From CAVWDI01 sp963753725 (GTDB lineage: Bacteria > Chloroflexota > Anaerolineae > Anaerolineales > UBA4823), in contig CAVWDI010000001.1 in assembly GCA_963753725.1 (NCBI GenBank), positions 124,001-188,000 on the forward strand: a stretch of 64,000 nucleotides of DNA, given 5' to 3'. Shown here one piece after another: positions 1-10,169 of this stretch. The notes under the pieces are model-generated. The model worked only from the letters and a program-made list of their open reading frames with translations. It did not search any database and had not been told where the DNA came from. A program made the translations under genes and the position numbers. Numbering within the stretch: the first letter of the stretch is position 1; each line of letters opens with the position of its first letter.

Positions 1-1
1 A

Positions 2-944
2 TTCTTTGTAAATATTCCTGTGGGTATTGTTGGTCTCTGGATGCTTATAAAATTTGTTCCGAACATCAAACCTATCGGAAAACAGCGGTTTGATGTTCCT
101 GGTGCAGTATTTTTATTCATCAGTCTGCTTTCTTTTTTAATCGTGCTAACTGTAGGCCAGCAGCACAGTTTTATTGAATTTCGTGTTTTGATCTTGTTTG
201 TTATATCGATAGTATTTTTTGGTTTGTTTATCTGGCAAGAATTGCGTACCGACCAACCGATGATCGATTTAGACCTATTCAAAAATAAGATTTTCAGCAT
301 CAGTTTAGCAACTGGATTTCTAACATTTTTTACGATTGCGGGAACAATCATTCTGATGCCCTTTTATTTGGAGAACAATCTTGGTTATGAAACCCGCCAG
401 GTGGGTCTGATGCTGGCTGTTGTACCCATTGCAATGGGTGTTGTTTCCCCAATATCAGGCTCTTTATCGGATCGTTTTGGATCACGTGCCATTGCTGTAT
501 TGGGTTTAATCATTCTCTCGATCGGATACTATTCTTTTAAGTCAGCTAACGTTAACAACCAGCACATTGGAATATATCCTGCGCTTTCTTCCAATTGGTC
601 TCGGAATGGGTATTTTCCAATCGCCAAATAACAGCACCATTATGGGTAGAGCGCCTCGCAGCCAGCTGGGAGTTGTTTCTGGTATGTTAGCGATTAACCG
701 AACAATAGGTCAAACCATTGGAATCGCCATATTAGGCGCGCTGTGGGCGAGTAGGGTTATCTTTTACAGCGATTCCACCATCAATAGTTCCACAGCAAAT
801 GCCGACTCGGTTTCCCAGGTTTTAGCATTACATGATACTTTTTTGATTGTTGCAGTAATAATCCTGGCAGCTTTAGCTCTCAGCGTATGGGGATTTATGA
901 TCGATCGAAAACATCAAGCGAATGTAAAAAATATCCCGGTCTGA
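2..944 (+). CDS. MFS drug/multidrug exporter, DHA2-like, C-terminal part (frameshifted)
   Basis: Major facilitator superfamily proton antiporter of the DHA2 (EmrB/QacA, 14-TM) type, located in the inner membrane. The 5' end lies outside the window; translation is open from base 2 (FFVNIPVGIVG, a typical TM6-7 segment of this family). Hydrophobic helices follow, with a loop GSLSDRFGSR (residues about 152-161) matching the MFS DxxGxR-type loop. The frame breaks near 553-600: the first frame ends at 631, while the continuation EYILRFLPIGLGMGIFQSPN begins about 568 in another frame and runs to the stop at 942-944. One single-base indel repairs it. Its stop overlaps the next start (TGATG), so it is probably co-transcribed with the YwiC-like gene. 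Substrate cannot be told from sequence. Confidence 0.8.
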
Positions 945-1765
945 TGAAATTTGTATTTGTCAAACACATAGCAATTCCTTCAGATCATGGCTCATGGGTA
1001 TTCTTAATCAGCCCTCTTTTGATTGGATTGTTTACCGCCCCAAACTGGTCAATTGCGACATGTATTTTGACACTCGCTGCATTTGTTGGTTTTTTAATCC
1101 GCCAACCCACTACGATCGCAGTAAAAACGTTCAGCGGCCGCCGTCCTAAGCGAGAATTAAATATTGCTTTGTTCTGGATTATTGTTTATGGTATTCTGGG
1201 ATTTATATCCATTCTTGGTTTGATTATTCTTGGGTATTCTTATGTCCTGCTGCTGGTGATTCCAGGTATTATTGTTTTCATCTGGCATCTTTATTTAGTC
1301 AGTAAAAGAAGTGAACGGGGACAATTCGGAGTTGAATTGGTCGCCAGTGGTGTGCTTGCTCTCGCGGCACCGGCGGCTTATTGGGTCGGGATAGGTCATC
1401 CCGACTTCATTGGCTGGCTGCTCTTTGTTCTGGTTTGGCTGCAGTCAGCTGCCTCGATTGTATATGCACATTTAAGATTGGATCAGCGGCGGTGGGTTAC
1501 TGAACCAGACCTGACGGACAAAATAAAATTTGCTCGCCGCGGATTGATTTATACGACATTCAATTTTTTATTGATTGTAATATTTTCAATATCAGGATTG
1601 CTGCCCCGCTTGTTGTTCATCCCATATGCCGTCCAATGGATTGAGACAATATGGGGAACACTCAATCCGGCTATCGGTGCGAAACCTAATTCAATCGGTA
1701 TACGGCAGTTAGTACTGAGTTCACTTTTTACAATTCTATTTATTCTTACCTGGAATCTTGGATAA
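944..1765 (+). CDS. YwiC-like integral membrane protein
   Basis: Polytopic membrane protein of the YwiC-like family, whose function is unknown. I chose the ATG at 944, inside the TGATG overlap with the upstream exporter stop; an upstream in-frame ATG at 887 would overlap the exporter. The N-terminus carries the family pattern HIAIPSDHGSWVFLISPLLIG, followed by a basic cytoplasmic loop with SGRRPKRELN (about residues 66-75) and some seven to eight hydrophobic segments to the C-terminus. Length 273 aa is normal for the family. Translational coupling to an MFS exporter is seen, but no functional link can be claimed from that alone. Confidence 0.75.
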   Translation: MKFVFVKHIAIPSDHGSWVFLISPLLIGLFTAPNWSIATCILTLAAFVGFLIRQPTTIAVKTFSGRRPKRELNIALFWIIVYGILGFISILGLIILGYSYVLLLVIPGIIVFIWHLYLVSKRSERGQFGVELVASGVLALAAPAAYWVGIGHPDFIGWLLFVLVWLQSAASIVYAHLRLDQRRWVTEPDLTDKIKFARRGLIYTTFNFLLIVIFSISGLLPRLLFIPYAVQWIETIWGTLNPAIGAKPNSIGIRQLVLSSLFTILFILTWNLG

Positions 1766-1978
1766 CAATATCAGGGATGAGATTGGGTTATCTTTGATCA
1801 TAGTAAACATTTCTCATTCCGGTTGATTAAAGATTACTTATTATTTGAGTTTCTACTCGTAACTTCAACCCTCTTATGGTGTTTCCAAATTGAAGAACCT
1901 AACGATTTTTTGGAACTAAAATTTAACCACCCAGAGGTATTTAGTCCTAGAAGATACACAAAATAACAGGAGGTAACA

Positions 1979-2417
1979 ATGGCAGACGAAATAGTACAGC
2001 ACCCCGAAGAACCAAATGAAGAACCTGTAATAGAAGAACCGGTTGAATTGACAATTGATGAAACTGCTGATGAAGATGTGCCTTTGGATGATTATTCAAC
2101 GGATGATATAACAAGTGATGATAAATTATGGGCCGCATTAGGTTATCCTATTCCATTGATCGCCCTCATTGCTTTGCTGTTAGAAGATAAGAAAGACCGT
2201 CTTTTCATCAGATTTCATGCAGTACAATCGATTGCGGTTAATATCATTCTGTGGATCGTGATTATCCTATTAAGTCTCCCCAACCGTGGGATGTGTTTCT
2301 CTTTTATGGCTAATTACGCTTTGGCCTGCATATGATTCATATCAGGGCAAATACACAGAAATTCCTTTCATAACAAACTTTATCAAGAAGCAAGGTTGGG
2401 TAAAGGGTGGTGCATAG
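1979..2417 (+). CDS. DUF4870-family small membrane protein (frameshifted)
   Basis: Small membrane protein with a strongly acidic N-terminal tail of about 45 residues (repeated EEP/EEPV) followed by a DUF4870-type hydrophobic domain: ALGYPIPLIALIALLLE, then RFHAVQSIAVNIILWIVIIL. A strong Shine-Dalgarno AGGAGG lies about 7 bases before the ATG. The initial frame stops at 2335, but from about 2288 another frame gives GCVSLLWLITLWPAYDSYQG and then EIPFITNFIKKQGWV, the expected end of this family, with stop at 2415-2417. The break sits at a CCCC run near 2279-2282, so a one-base indel is likely. A terminator for this gene is now split from it by the group II intron. Confidence 0.75.
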
Positions 2418-2454
2418 ATTTCCAAAAGAAGAATATTGATCGCCTCAGTTAATC

Positions 2455-2521
2455 GGGTAGGAGGGGGCCTCGCAGCCCCCGTCCTCCCACACCACCGGAC
2501 ATACTCATCGTATCCGGCGGT
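2455..2521 (-). ncRNA. Group II intron domains V and VI
   Basis: Directly after the maturase stop, the minus strand holds a 31-nt hairpin (2491-2521; stem ACCGCCGGA...UCCGGUGGU, loop GAUGA, two-base bulge on the 3' arm). This has the size and shape of catalytic domain V. It is followed by a GC-rich stem (2455-2488; GGGGGC/GCCCCC core), taken as domain VI or a terminal stem. The assignment is by eye from pairing, not a covariance-model hit. Confidence 0.65.
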
Positions 2522-2526
2522 TTCTT

Positions 2527-4032
2527 TTATTGTTGTAGCATCGCATACCTTTGAACCAGATTTACAAGTCCTTGTTCCTGAAACCATGCTTTGCTCATAG
2601 CCTCGTTTGCCTGCGGGCTCCCGGACATCCGCCACCAGCCTTTTCCACTAAGCGCTAAAAGCCATACCCGCCATTCGGGCACACCCAAGCTTTGTAGAAA
2701 GTCGGCGATGGTTTTCGTCCGTTTGCACTGTTTCAGGCGCACGCACCTGAGCTTTCGCCTCATCCACTCATCCAGCCTTCTTAGGTGGCTCTTGCATTCC
2801 GCATTCCGGAAGTAGGTTACCCACCCGGTCAGATACGAGTTCAATTCAGCGATCATTCTTGCCAGACCGATTCCCCGGTTGCGGCGTGTGATCTGCTTGA
2901 CCCGCAGTTTCATACGCTTCAGACTCTCCGGCGCAATCGCCAGTCGCCCGCCCAGTAGGATGCGGTAGCCCAGGAACTTGACTTCGCTCACATAGGCCAC
3001 TTTGCTCTTTTCCCGGTTTACACGCAATCGGAGTTTCTTTTCCAGAAACCGGGTAATCGATGCCATAACTCGTTCCCCAGCCGCCCGACTGTAAACGTAG
3101 ATGTTGCAGTCATCGGCATATCGGCAGAAACGATGGCTCCGTTTCTCCAGTTCCTCGTCCAATTCGTCTAGCAGTAGATTTGCCAGTAGTGGGGATAGTG
3201 GCCCGCCTTGTGGTGTCCCTTCATAACCTACAATACACACCCCGTTCTTCATCATCCCTGCTTCAAGGAAACGTCGGATGATCTTCAGCAGGCGTTTATC
3301 TCCGATCCTTCTTGCTAATCGGCTCATCAGTACGTCATGGTTTACCTGGTCAAAAAACTTTTCCAGATCTATGTCCACCACTATTCCCCGCCCTTCCGCT
3401 ACGTATTCCGCCCCGGCCTTGAGCGCATCATGCGCACTCCGTCCTGGTCGGAACCCGTAGCTGGAGTTTGAGAAGGTTGGGTCTATTATCCCTTCCAGCA
3501 CTTGGGCGATGGCTTGTTGCACCAGGCGGTCTATCACCGTTGGGATGCCCAATTGCCGCACCCCTCCTCCTGGCTTGGGGATTTCCACCCCTCGCACCGG
3601 CTTCGGCTCGTAGCTCCCGTCTTTCAGTGCCTTCACCATTTCGTCCTTATGCTCTAACAGCCAGGGGTACAGTTCTTCGACTGTTATCTTGTCTACTCCT
3701 GCCGCCCCTTTATTGGCTTTCACTCTCTTATAGGCTCGGTTCAGGTTTTCTCGTTCACATATCTGCTCCATCAGTTCGCTTGCCAAGGCTCGTTCTCGGT
3801 TCAACGCCGTGAAAGCTTGTGGCTCCTCGCTCCCTTCAGCTCCGCTTCCGCCGTCACTGTTTGGGGCGTGGCGCACGCCGTCCAGCTCCTCTATGAAACT
3901 CGTCTGGTACCACCTGCCTTCCTGCCTCTCCACTTCCATCGAGTTTTCCCGTCTGCTCCTTGCAATAAATGATTCGGCCCTTCCCTGCGGGCACCTCCCG
4001 CTGGTACTATAGCCTCTGCTGACTTCTCTCAT
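2527..4032 (-). CDS. ltrA: Group II intron-encoded reverse transcriptase/maturase
   Basis: Multifunctional intron-encoded protein that helps the intron splice and copies it into DNA at new sites. From residue about 85 it shows RT domain 0-1 (LNRAYKRVKANKGAAGVDKI), then GFRPGRSAHDAL, the catalytic loop RYADDCNIYVYS (YADD), and the maturase/X-domain region GWVTYFRNAECKSHLRRLD near residue 400. No HNH endonuclease motif is seen after the maturase domain, which fits class C. The open frame starts at 4032, but the first 31 codons probably overlap structured intron RNA; the ATG at 3939 (MEVERQEG) is an equally good start. The frame is uninterrupted, unlike many host genes here. Confidence 0.9.
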   Translation of the reverse strand: MREVSRGYSTSGRCPQGRAESFIARSRRENSMEVERQEGRWYQTSFIEELDGVRHAPNSDGGSGAEGSEEPQAFTALNRERALASELMEQICERENLNRAYKRVKANKGAAGVDKITVEELYPWLLEHKDEMVKALKDGSYEPKPVRGVEIPKPGGGVRQLGIPTVIDRLVQQAIAQVLEGIIDPTFSNSSYGFRPGRSAHDALKAGAEYVAEGRGIVVDIDLEKFFDQVNHDVLMSRLARRIGDKRLLKIIRRFLEAGMMKNGVCIVGYEGTPQGGPLSPLLANLLLDELDEELEKRSHRFCRYADDCNIYVYSRAAGERVMASITRFLEKKLRLRVNREKSKVAYVSEVKFLGYRILLGGRLAIAPESLKRMKLRVKQITRRNRGIGLARMIAELNSYLTGWVTYFRNAECKSHLRRLDEWMRRKLRCVRLKQCKRTKTIADFLQSLGVPEWRVWLLALSGKGWWRMSGSPQANEAMSKAWFQEQGLVNLVQRYAMLQQ

Positions 4033-4365
4033 CCCTTCCTGGCCTGTTTCCAGTCCTGTAGTCCGCTCGCCGGACAGATTGAGAGACCTCCCAGGGTAAG
4101 CTGTGCCACCTTCCCCCGGTCTCTGCCGGATTTACCCCAGTGCCTTCCAGATGACTTTTGGGCTTCCCAATCCATTGCTCGGTTACCCTGCCACTGTGGC
4201 CTTTTATCCGTTTCCTGTTCGTCAGATCCGGGTTTTGTTCCAGGCTTCCTTCAGATCCCGTCTCGCAACCGGCACCCTTGCCCTTCCCTAGCGGTTCCGG
4301 TCATCTCGGCCCGCAGAGATCTTTCACCTCCTGGTTTCACAGCATGCCTGGCACACAATAAGATA

Positions 4366-4393
4366 AACGCAGGGAAAGTTACCTGCGTTTTTT
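4366..4393 (+). terminator. Rho-independent terminator, intron insertion target
   Basis: AACGCAGG (4366-4373) pairs with CCTGCGTT (4382-4389) across an 8-nt loop and runs into six T (4388-4393). On the plus strand it would terminate the DUF4870 gene. On the minus strand it is followed by TTTATCTTATT and then the intron 5' end. Confidence 0.8.
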
Positions 4394-4463
4394 CTATTTA
4401 TAAAATATCAAGAATAACGATGCATAAGTGATAAAATATTCCCCCCACTCAAATTATTTATAG

Positions 4464-6199
4464 GTGAGCGAAATTGTGGAAAAGATCGAAAATAATATTT
4501 CCCTGGTTGAACCCAGAAATACAATTGAAGTCCATTTACCGGATGGTCGTGTCCTGAATGGACCAAGAAATTGTGAACTTGGGACTATTCTGCGTGCATT
4601 ACATGAATTTGATAATCCACCCATAGTTGGTGCAGTCGTTAACGGTATGTTGCGCGAACTTACTTATCAAGTTAGTATGGATTTAAATGTAAGACCAGTA
4701 ACGATGAGTGAATTGGATGGTATGCGCATCTACCGTCGTTCTTTAATATTTCTTCTGGATACTGCCTTCGACCAATTATTTCCCGAGGCAGTCCTGCGGG
4801 TCGATCACTCCATTGCATCAGGTGGTTATTATTGTAGAGTTGATGGGATGCCTCCACTCACAAACCAGGATATCATTGAACTGGAGGCCTCAATGCGCAA
4901 ACTGGTCGCCGCTGACCTCCTTTTCAACCGGAAAGAAGTGCCTCTATCTCACGCGATTTCTTATTTTGATTTTGAAGGAGAATTAGATAAAGTTCGTTTA
5001 CTTTCTCACCGCAAGAAGGATTATCTTACCCTTTATGAATTGGATGGTCACTACGACTACCATCAAGGATATATGGTTCCATCTACAGGTTTTTTAAACC
5101 GGTTCCGTTTGGAATTAATCGAAGATGGTTTCACGCTTCGATTTCCGAGACAGAATACACCTACTGAATTATCTCCTTTCGTAAAATATCCCAAACTGTT
5201 AAATACTTTTCGCCGTTATCGGAATTGGTTATCCTTATTAGGTATTTCAAGTGTCGGCACACTTAATGACGACATCAAGAATGATAGAGTACACGAAGTT
5301 ATTCTGGTTTCTGAAGCGCTTCACGAACAACGTGTTACAGATATTGCATCACAGATCGCATCTCAGCATGATCGCATCCGTGTTGTAATCGTCGCAGGTC
5401 CTTCAGCCTCTGGAAAGACAACATTTTCCAAACGTTTATCTGTTCAATTACTCGCCCTTGGTATCGCGCCATTTCCCTTAGAAATGGACAAATATTTTAT
5501 CGATCGAGATAAAACTCCCCGAAATGAAAAAGGTGAGATTGATTTCGAATTAATTACCGCATTGAACCGGGAACGTCTTTCAAACGATTTAAATAGTTTG
5601 ATCGCAGGTGGAACAGTACAACTTCCATGTTTTGATTTCCTGACGGGAACAAGCAGTCCGGGCGAAACTTGTCCACTTAAAATCAAACGAGATAATCATC
5701 CTTGAAGGCATTCATGGATTAAATCCGGATCTAATTTTAGATTTTCCATCTCAAAAAACTTTTCGAATTTATGTATCTGCGCTAACCCAACTGAATTTAG
5801 ACAGACACAACCGTATCTCTACAACTGATAACAGGTTGCTCCGCAGGATCGTACGTGATGCCAGGGAGCGCGGATACTCTGCTCATGAGACCATTAAATT
5901 GATGGGATTTTGTACGTAATGGAGAGAGAAAAAATATATTTCCTTATCAGGAATATGCAGACGTAATGTTCAATTCGGCATTGGCGTATGAAATGTCTGC
6001 ATTAAAAACCTATGCTGAACCGCTTCTTCGACAGGTGCCTTTTGGTACACCAGAATACATTGAGGCCAAGCGTCTATTAGCCTTTCTTGACTGGTTCCTC
6101 CCCCTGGATAACGAACTCATTCCCGATAATTCTATTCTGAGAGAATTTATTGGTGACTTAATCCTTCAGGATTTTTCCCTCTGGAGAAATTACGAATAA
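4464..6199 (+). CDS. TGS-domain nucleoside (uridine) kinase, frameshifted
   Basis: Predicted cytosolic kinase that phosphorylates a nucleoside, probably uridine. N-terminal TGS-like domain (about residues 15-85, IEVHLPDGRVLNGP) and a threonyl-tRNA-synthetase-like second domain are followed by a P-loop kinase domain with Walker A GPSASGKTTFSKRL near residue 312 and DKYFIDRD as the catalytic Asp region. The start is GTG at 4464. The first frame ends at 5705; ILEGIHGLNPDLI continues from about 5695 in another frame, and a second break near 5905 leads to NGERKNIFPYQEYADVMFNS and the stop at 6199. With two indels corrected the length (about 578 aa) fits this Firmicutes/Chloroflexi family. A separate classical udk lies at 31.4 kb. 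Confidence 0.8.
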
Positions 6200-6223
6200 T
6201 CATTTTACATTTTCTTGCTTTTT

Positions 6224-6735
6224 TTATTCGATAATCAATTGCGAAAAAATATACCAGATCCCTATTACAAGCCAGATAACAATAAGCAGCACAAATGGCC
6301 AGAATTGCCTGATTGAAAGCCAAAATGGAACTGATTCCTTTTTGGTTATTTCCGATTTTTCCGGGTAACGATTTGCCTGCAGTAATTGCGATGTTTCTGT
6401 CACCTTGGGAAATTGAAGCGTGTACGTTGGAACCGGTGGGATTGTAGCCGTCCCCGTAATAAATTCGGGGGAAGTAATCTGATAAGTAACTTTAATACTT
6501 GGATCATTCGAAGATTTATCTACCCGATCGAATGATTCAATTAATATCCACCTCTTCCGCTTTCATCTTTGTATTCACCACGCCCGAGGATGCAAAGTTA
6601 ACAATTTTTAGATTCCAAAACCCCAACAATAACAAGCCATGCAGATTATCTGAGAATAAAGTGCCAATTATTAAAAAATACAATTACCGGCAATAACAAG
6701 CAAAGGTTTGTAAAATGAATAAGTCTTTTTTTCAT
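6224..6735 (-). CDS. Small single-pass membrane protein, unknown function (frameshifted)
   Basis: I do not recognise this gene. Reading the minus strand, ATG at 6735 opens MKKRLIHFTNLCLLLPVIV, a signal-like N-terminus. After a break near 6675, GTLFSDNLHGLLLLGFWN to EEVDIN follows. After a second break near 6545, SFDRVDKSSNDPSIKVTYQI continues to a C-terminal transmembrane helix FVLLIVIWLVIGIWYIF and a TAA at 6224-6226. This gives about 170 aa: an exported N-terminal part with a Pro/Thr-rich beta-like segment (GTATIPPVPTYTLQF), anchored by a C-terminal helix. It converges with the kinase gene, with 24 bp between stops. No single frame is longer than about 100 codons, so it is easy to miss. Confidence 0.55.
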
Positions 6736-6957
6736 ATGGTGATAATCACCAATCCCTGATAAAGCAATTATTTTTGACTAGAAGGTTATTACTAGCACTA
6801 GTAAATGTAGTATTTACTGGAAAAAATTCTTGCTTTTAATTATACCAATCCGGAATATATCAGACATTAACTCGCATAGATATTGCAACATGTTTACACA
6901 ACCAAATTGTAAAGAAGAATTCTAATAAAAATGACCAAACATAAGGCTTATTAATCG

Positions 6958-9900
6958 ATGCAAAGTAAAAGCTTGATGCTGTTCACGTTTCTCATTCTAA
7001 TACTTTCACTTGCACTATTCATTGCCGGAACCAGGATTCTTAATGTGTTTTCCTCTCCAGATATTTTTTCAACCGCAGACCCTTCTGTAAATCAAGATCT
7101 GTATGAGAAAATTGAAGGTGAAATCAGGCTCGAAATCCAGGCTAAAAAAGAGCAAGTCCTGGTTTATTTATTAAATGAGACATTAATTGAGAATATAACC
7201 ATCTCAAATGACGGTGAATGGGCATTTGCCTGGCTGACGCCGGTCGATCCTGATTCCGGTTTAACTATTCCAGCTGAACCAGGTTTAATCATTGCTCATT
7301 TTGACGGTACGGAATGGAAAGTTGCTTTACCTTCAGACCCGATTTGGGATTTATTCATTCAAAAAGTTCCGCATGATTTACTTCCAGAAGATATAAAGAC
7401 ATTTTGGATTGAAAAAAGTGTTGCTCGAGTTGAATCAGCATTGGAAATAGGTCCGTTTGACGGATACTACTTGCCTTTCGCCGGTGGGGAGACACTCTTT
7501 ATGACTAGAGTGTGAACCACGATGCTTACACGCCAAGCAAAGCAGCCCATTATGCTTTTGATTTTGCACGCGGTGGATATCCAAGCGCTATGTTTAACGT
7601 CCATGCAGCTAAAGGAGGCAGAGTATATAAAGCCGCCTGGTCTTATGCAAACGGCAATCCAATGTACACCAACTTGCTCGTCCTTGAGGATACAACCACA
7701 GAACCAACTACATACCAGTTGTACATGCATTTGGCTCAAGATAGTATCCCGATTGAATTCCGGGAAAAAGGTGCATATGTAGGGCAAGGACAGTTTATCG
7801 GTGTGGCAGATGATACTGGTGTTAGTTCTGGAAATCATTTACATTTCCATGTTCACACAAATCCCGCCTCCTATTGGGGACACTCCGTAGATATCACATT
7901 TGAAGATGTCCTTATCAATGGCGGCAGACCAAGGAACAAGGGTGATCTCAAGTACTGTTTAAATGATGCTGTATATCAAGATGTCTGTGACGAAACAAGT
8001 TATACATACACCTCAAGGAATTTTCCAAATCCTGACTACATCCTTCCCACTGGAGATATTACATCTCCAGCATATGGAGCAACAATCACCTCGGATACTG
8101 TAGAGATTAAAGGGTGGGCAACCGACGAGGGCACAGGTATAAAGAGTGTACAAATAATCGCCAAGCACTCAGGTGAGTGGCAGCCAATCAGTGAAGTTAT
8201 GACCACCACGCAGTTCACCAAAGTCTGGGATCTTTGTAAAGATCAAGTTCCGGACGGTCCTGTTAGCCTCGCCCTTGAGATTTAAGATAATTACTTCAAT
8301 CAAGCTGAAGGACTGCCAGGTTTCACTAACTTTCTCAAAGATTTTTCCTGTCCGCCTCAACCTCCTTCATGTCAACCATCCGAAGAAGAAATTGCTCTTT
8401 TCTCGGAAACTGATTTTCAGGGGGAATGTGTGACACTTGGCTTGGGCGATCACGGGACAAGCGAATCATTGGGTGATGTGGGCGAAAATAACGCTGAATT
8501 AATCCTGGTTGGAAGTCATATGATGCCAACCTTGTTTCTGAATCAAGATCTTTCTGGCCGCGGCGATACAATACTAACAAATGACAGCAACCTTTCCGAT
8601 GACCGCATCGGAGCAAATAAGGTTTCATCTGTCAAAGTCCAATCTCGCCAGTCAACGCCAAGAATACCAAATCTGATTACACCAAACTACAGCGCAGTCT
8701 ACAATCAAGATGAGACCTTGAGTTTTTCCCTGGATAATCTTGGTGGAGGAACGGAATTTCAATTTCGAATAAACATCAATCAGAATGAAAACCTTGATTC
8801 CCCTTGGGTGAGTAACACTTATTGGTACTATAATGGATTGCCTCCCGGGAATTACACGTGGCAAGCCAGATCGAAGAATGAAAATGCTGTAAGCGGTTGG
8901 AGCAGTTTTCGCTATTTTTATGTCCAAGCGCTGAATCCAAACGCAATTGTCGTTACGGCTCCATTTACTGACGACATGGAATCTTCATCCTCCCAATGGG
9001 CAAATAGCGACAATTGGAGGAAATCAAACCAAAGTAATCACACTCAAGATGGTTCATCGAGTTGGATATATAACATCGATTCCACCGATGGTTACGATTC
9101 CGGATCTCCCAACTTGGGACACCTGACTTCCCCACCTGTCCAAATACCTTCTAGTGGAAAATATTACTTGCGCTTCTGGTACAAATACGAAACCGAATCC
9201 GACAAAACCAATTGGGATCTAAGACTAGTACAGGTATCTGTAGATGGCGGTCCTTTTGAAGACATCTTGTTGCTTAATGACGATAATGCAAATAAATGGC
9301 TGCGGGGTCCTGTTAAATCTTTAGCGAATTATTCCGGTAAAACGGTTCAAATTCGTTTTTATTTCACAACATTGGATAAGGCTTTCAATACGTACAAAGG
9401 GTGGTTAATTGACGATTTTTCCATTACAACCACCCCTCCGCCAAATTGTTCAGATTTCGATAATGATCCTACAAATGCCACAGCTTTAGAATATGGCGAA
9501 TCAAAGCATGGTCAAATTTGCCCTATGGGAGATATTGATTATTACCAATTCAACGGCAAAGCGGGGGATCATATCGGGGTAAACATAGCTGGAGATGTTC
9601 AAGATACTTCTCAAAATCCAACAATATATCTTCTGGACGGAGATGGCAGCTCGATCTTAAAAACGAACGAGGTATTAGAACGAATTTCAGCAAATAGTTC
9701 AAACCTATTTTACAAACTCAATCGAGATGGTGTGTATTTCCTGAAGGTAAAATCCTGGAATCATCCTACTACAGGAGGGGTGAACGATACATACACAATC
9801 CGCATCATCCAGGATAACGAGAAACCCAATGTAAGCTTCATCGTTCCCCATACGAATCAACAAATTTCCACCGGACCAATCACACTCACAGTAGATGCCA

Positions 9901-10145
9901 GTGATACAATTAGTGGAATCAGCCATGTGTCATTTTTCTGGCATCCAGCAGATTGGAAAGATTTGGACTGGGTCTCTATAGGAGATGATTGGGACGGATC
10001 AGATGGCTGGAACATGTATTTAGATATCCCAGTTTCCGAGGACCCTTCCCAAATCGCCTTCTTTGCTCGTGCATATGACCAGGCTGGGAATGTATCAGGC
10101 ACAGCTTATTGGAATAATCAAGGGACAACAATTTATCTTCCGTAA
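6958..10145 (+). CDS. Large secreted multidomain M23-family peptidase (frameshift and in-frame stop)
   Basis: Predicted exported zinc metallopeptidase of the LytM/M23 type, probably cleaving peptidoglycan peptides or a surface substrate. N-terminal hydrophobic signal/anchor (residues 5-25), then a cap domain. The catalytic domain straddles a break near 7500-7515: GYYLPFAGGETLFMTR in the first frame, then HYAFDFARG and HLHFHVHT (metal HxxxD and HxH) in the second. An Ig-like domain (about 8040-8280) ends at an in-frame TAA (8283-8285), after which the same frame continues. It then has a beta-gamma-crystallin-like unit (about 8380-8640, NKVSS motif), an Fn3/Ig-like unit, a MAM/jelly-roll-like domain (8940-9450), a PPC-type domain (9460-9810, CSDFDNDPTNATAL) and a final Ig-like domain. 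About 1,060 residues if both breaks are errors. Confidence 0.75.
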
Positions 10146-10169
10146 CTTTCAAAAAGTGAGCCATTACCT

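Larger units (their letters stand above)
2453..4356 (-). mobile_element. Group II intron, C-like class, inserted at a terminator
   Basis: Complete-looking bacterial group II intron of about 1.9 kb on the minus strand. The 5' end reads GTGTGCCAGGCATG (from 4356 downward), matching the GUGYG intron start. The 3' end carries a domain V-like hairpin and a strong GC stem, ending near 2453. It encodes one reverse transcriptase/maturase. Its composition is clearly GC-richer than flanking genes. The sequence just outside the 5' boundary is an intrinsic-terminator hairpin (4366-4389), the characteristic target context of class IIC introns. The exact 3' boundary is uncertain by a few bases. Confidence 0.82.

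Noticed and set aside
3468..4361. Several plus-strand frames of 60-114 codons across the intron
   Set aside because: They are antisense to the intron-encoded protein or intron RNA, rich in Pro/Ser/Leu/Arg from GC-rich reverse frames, and show no family motif.
6499..6696. 65-codon plus-strand frame in the gap after the TGS kinase
   Set aside because: No Shine-Dalgarno or family motif, and it lies opposite the better-supported minus-strand membrane protein.
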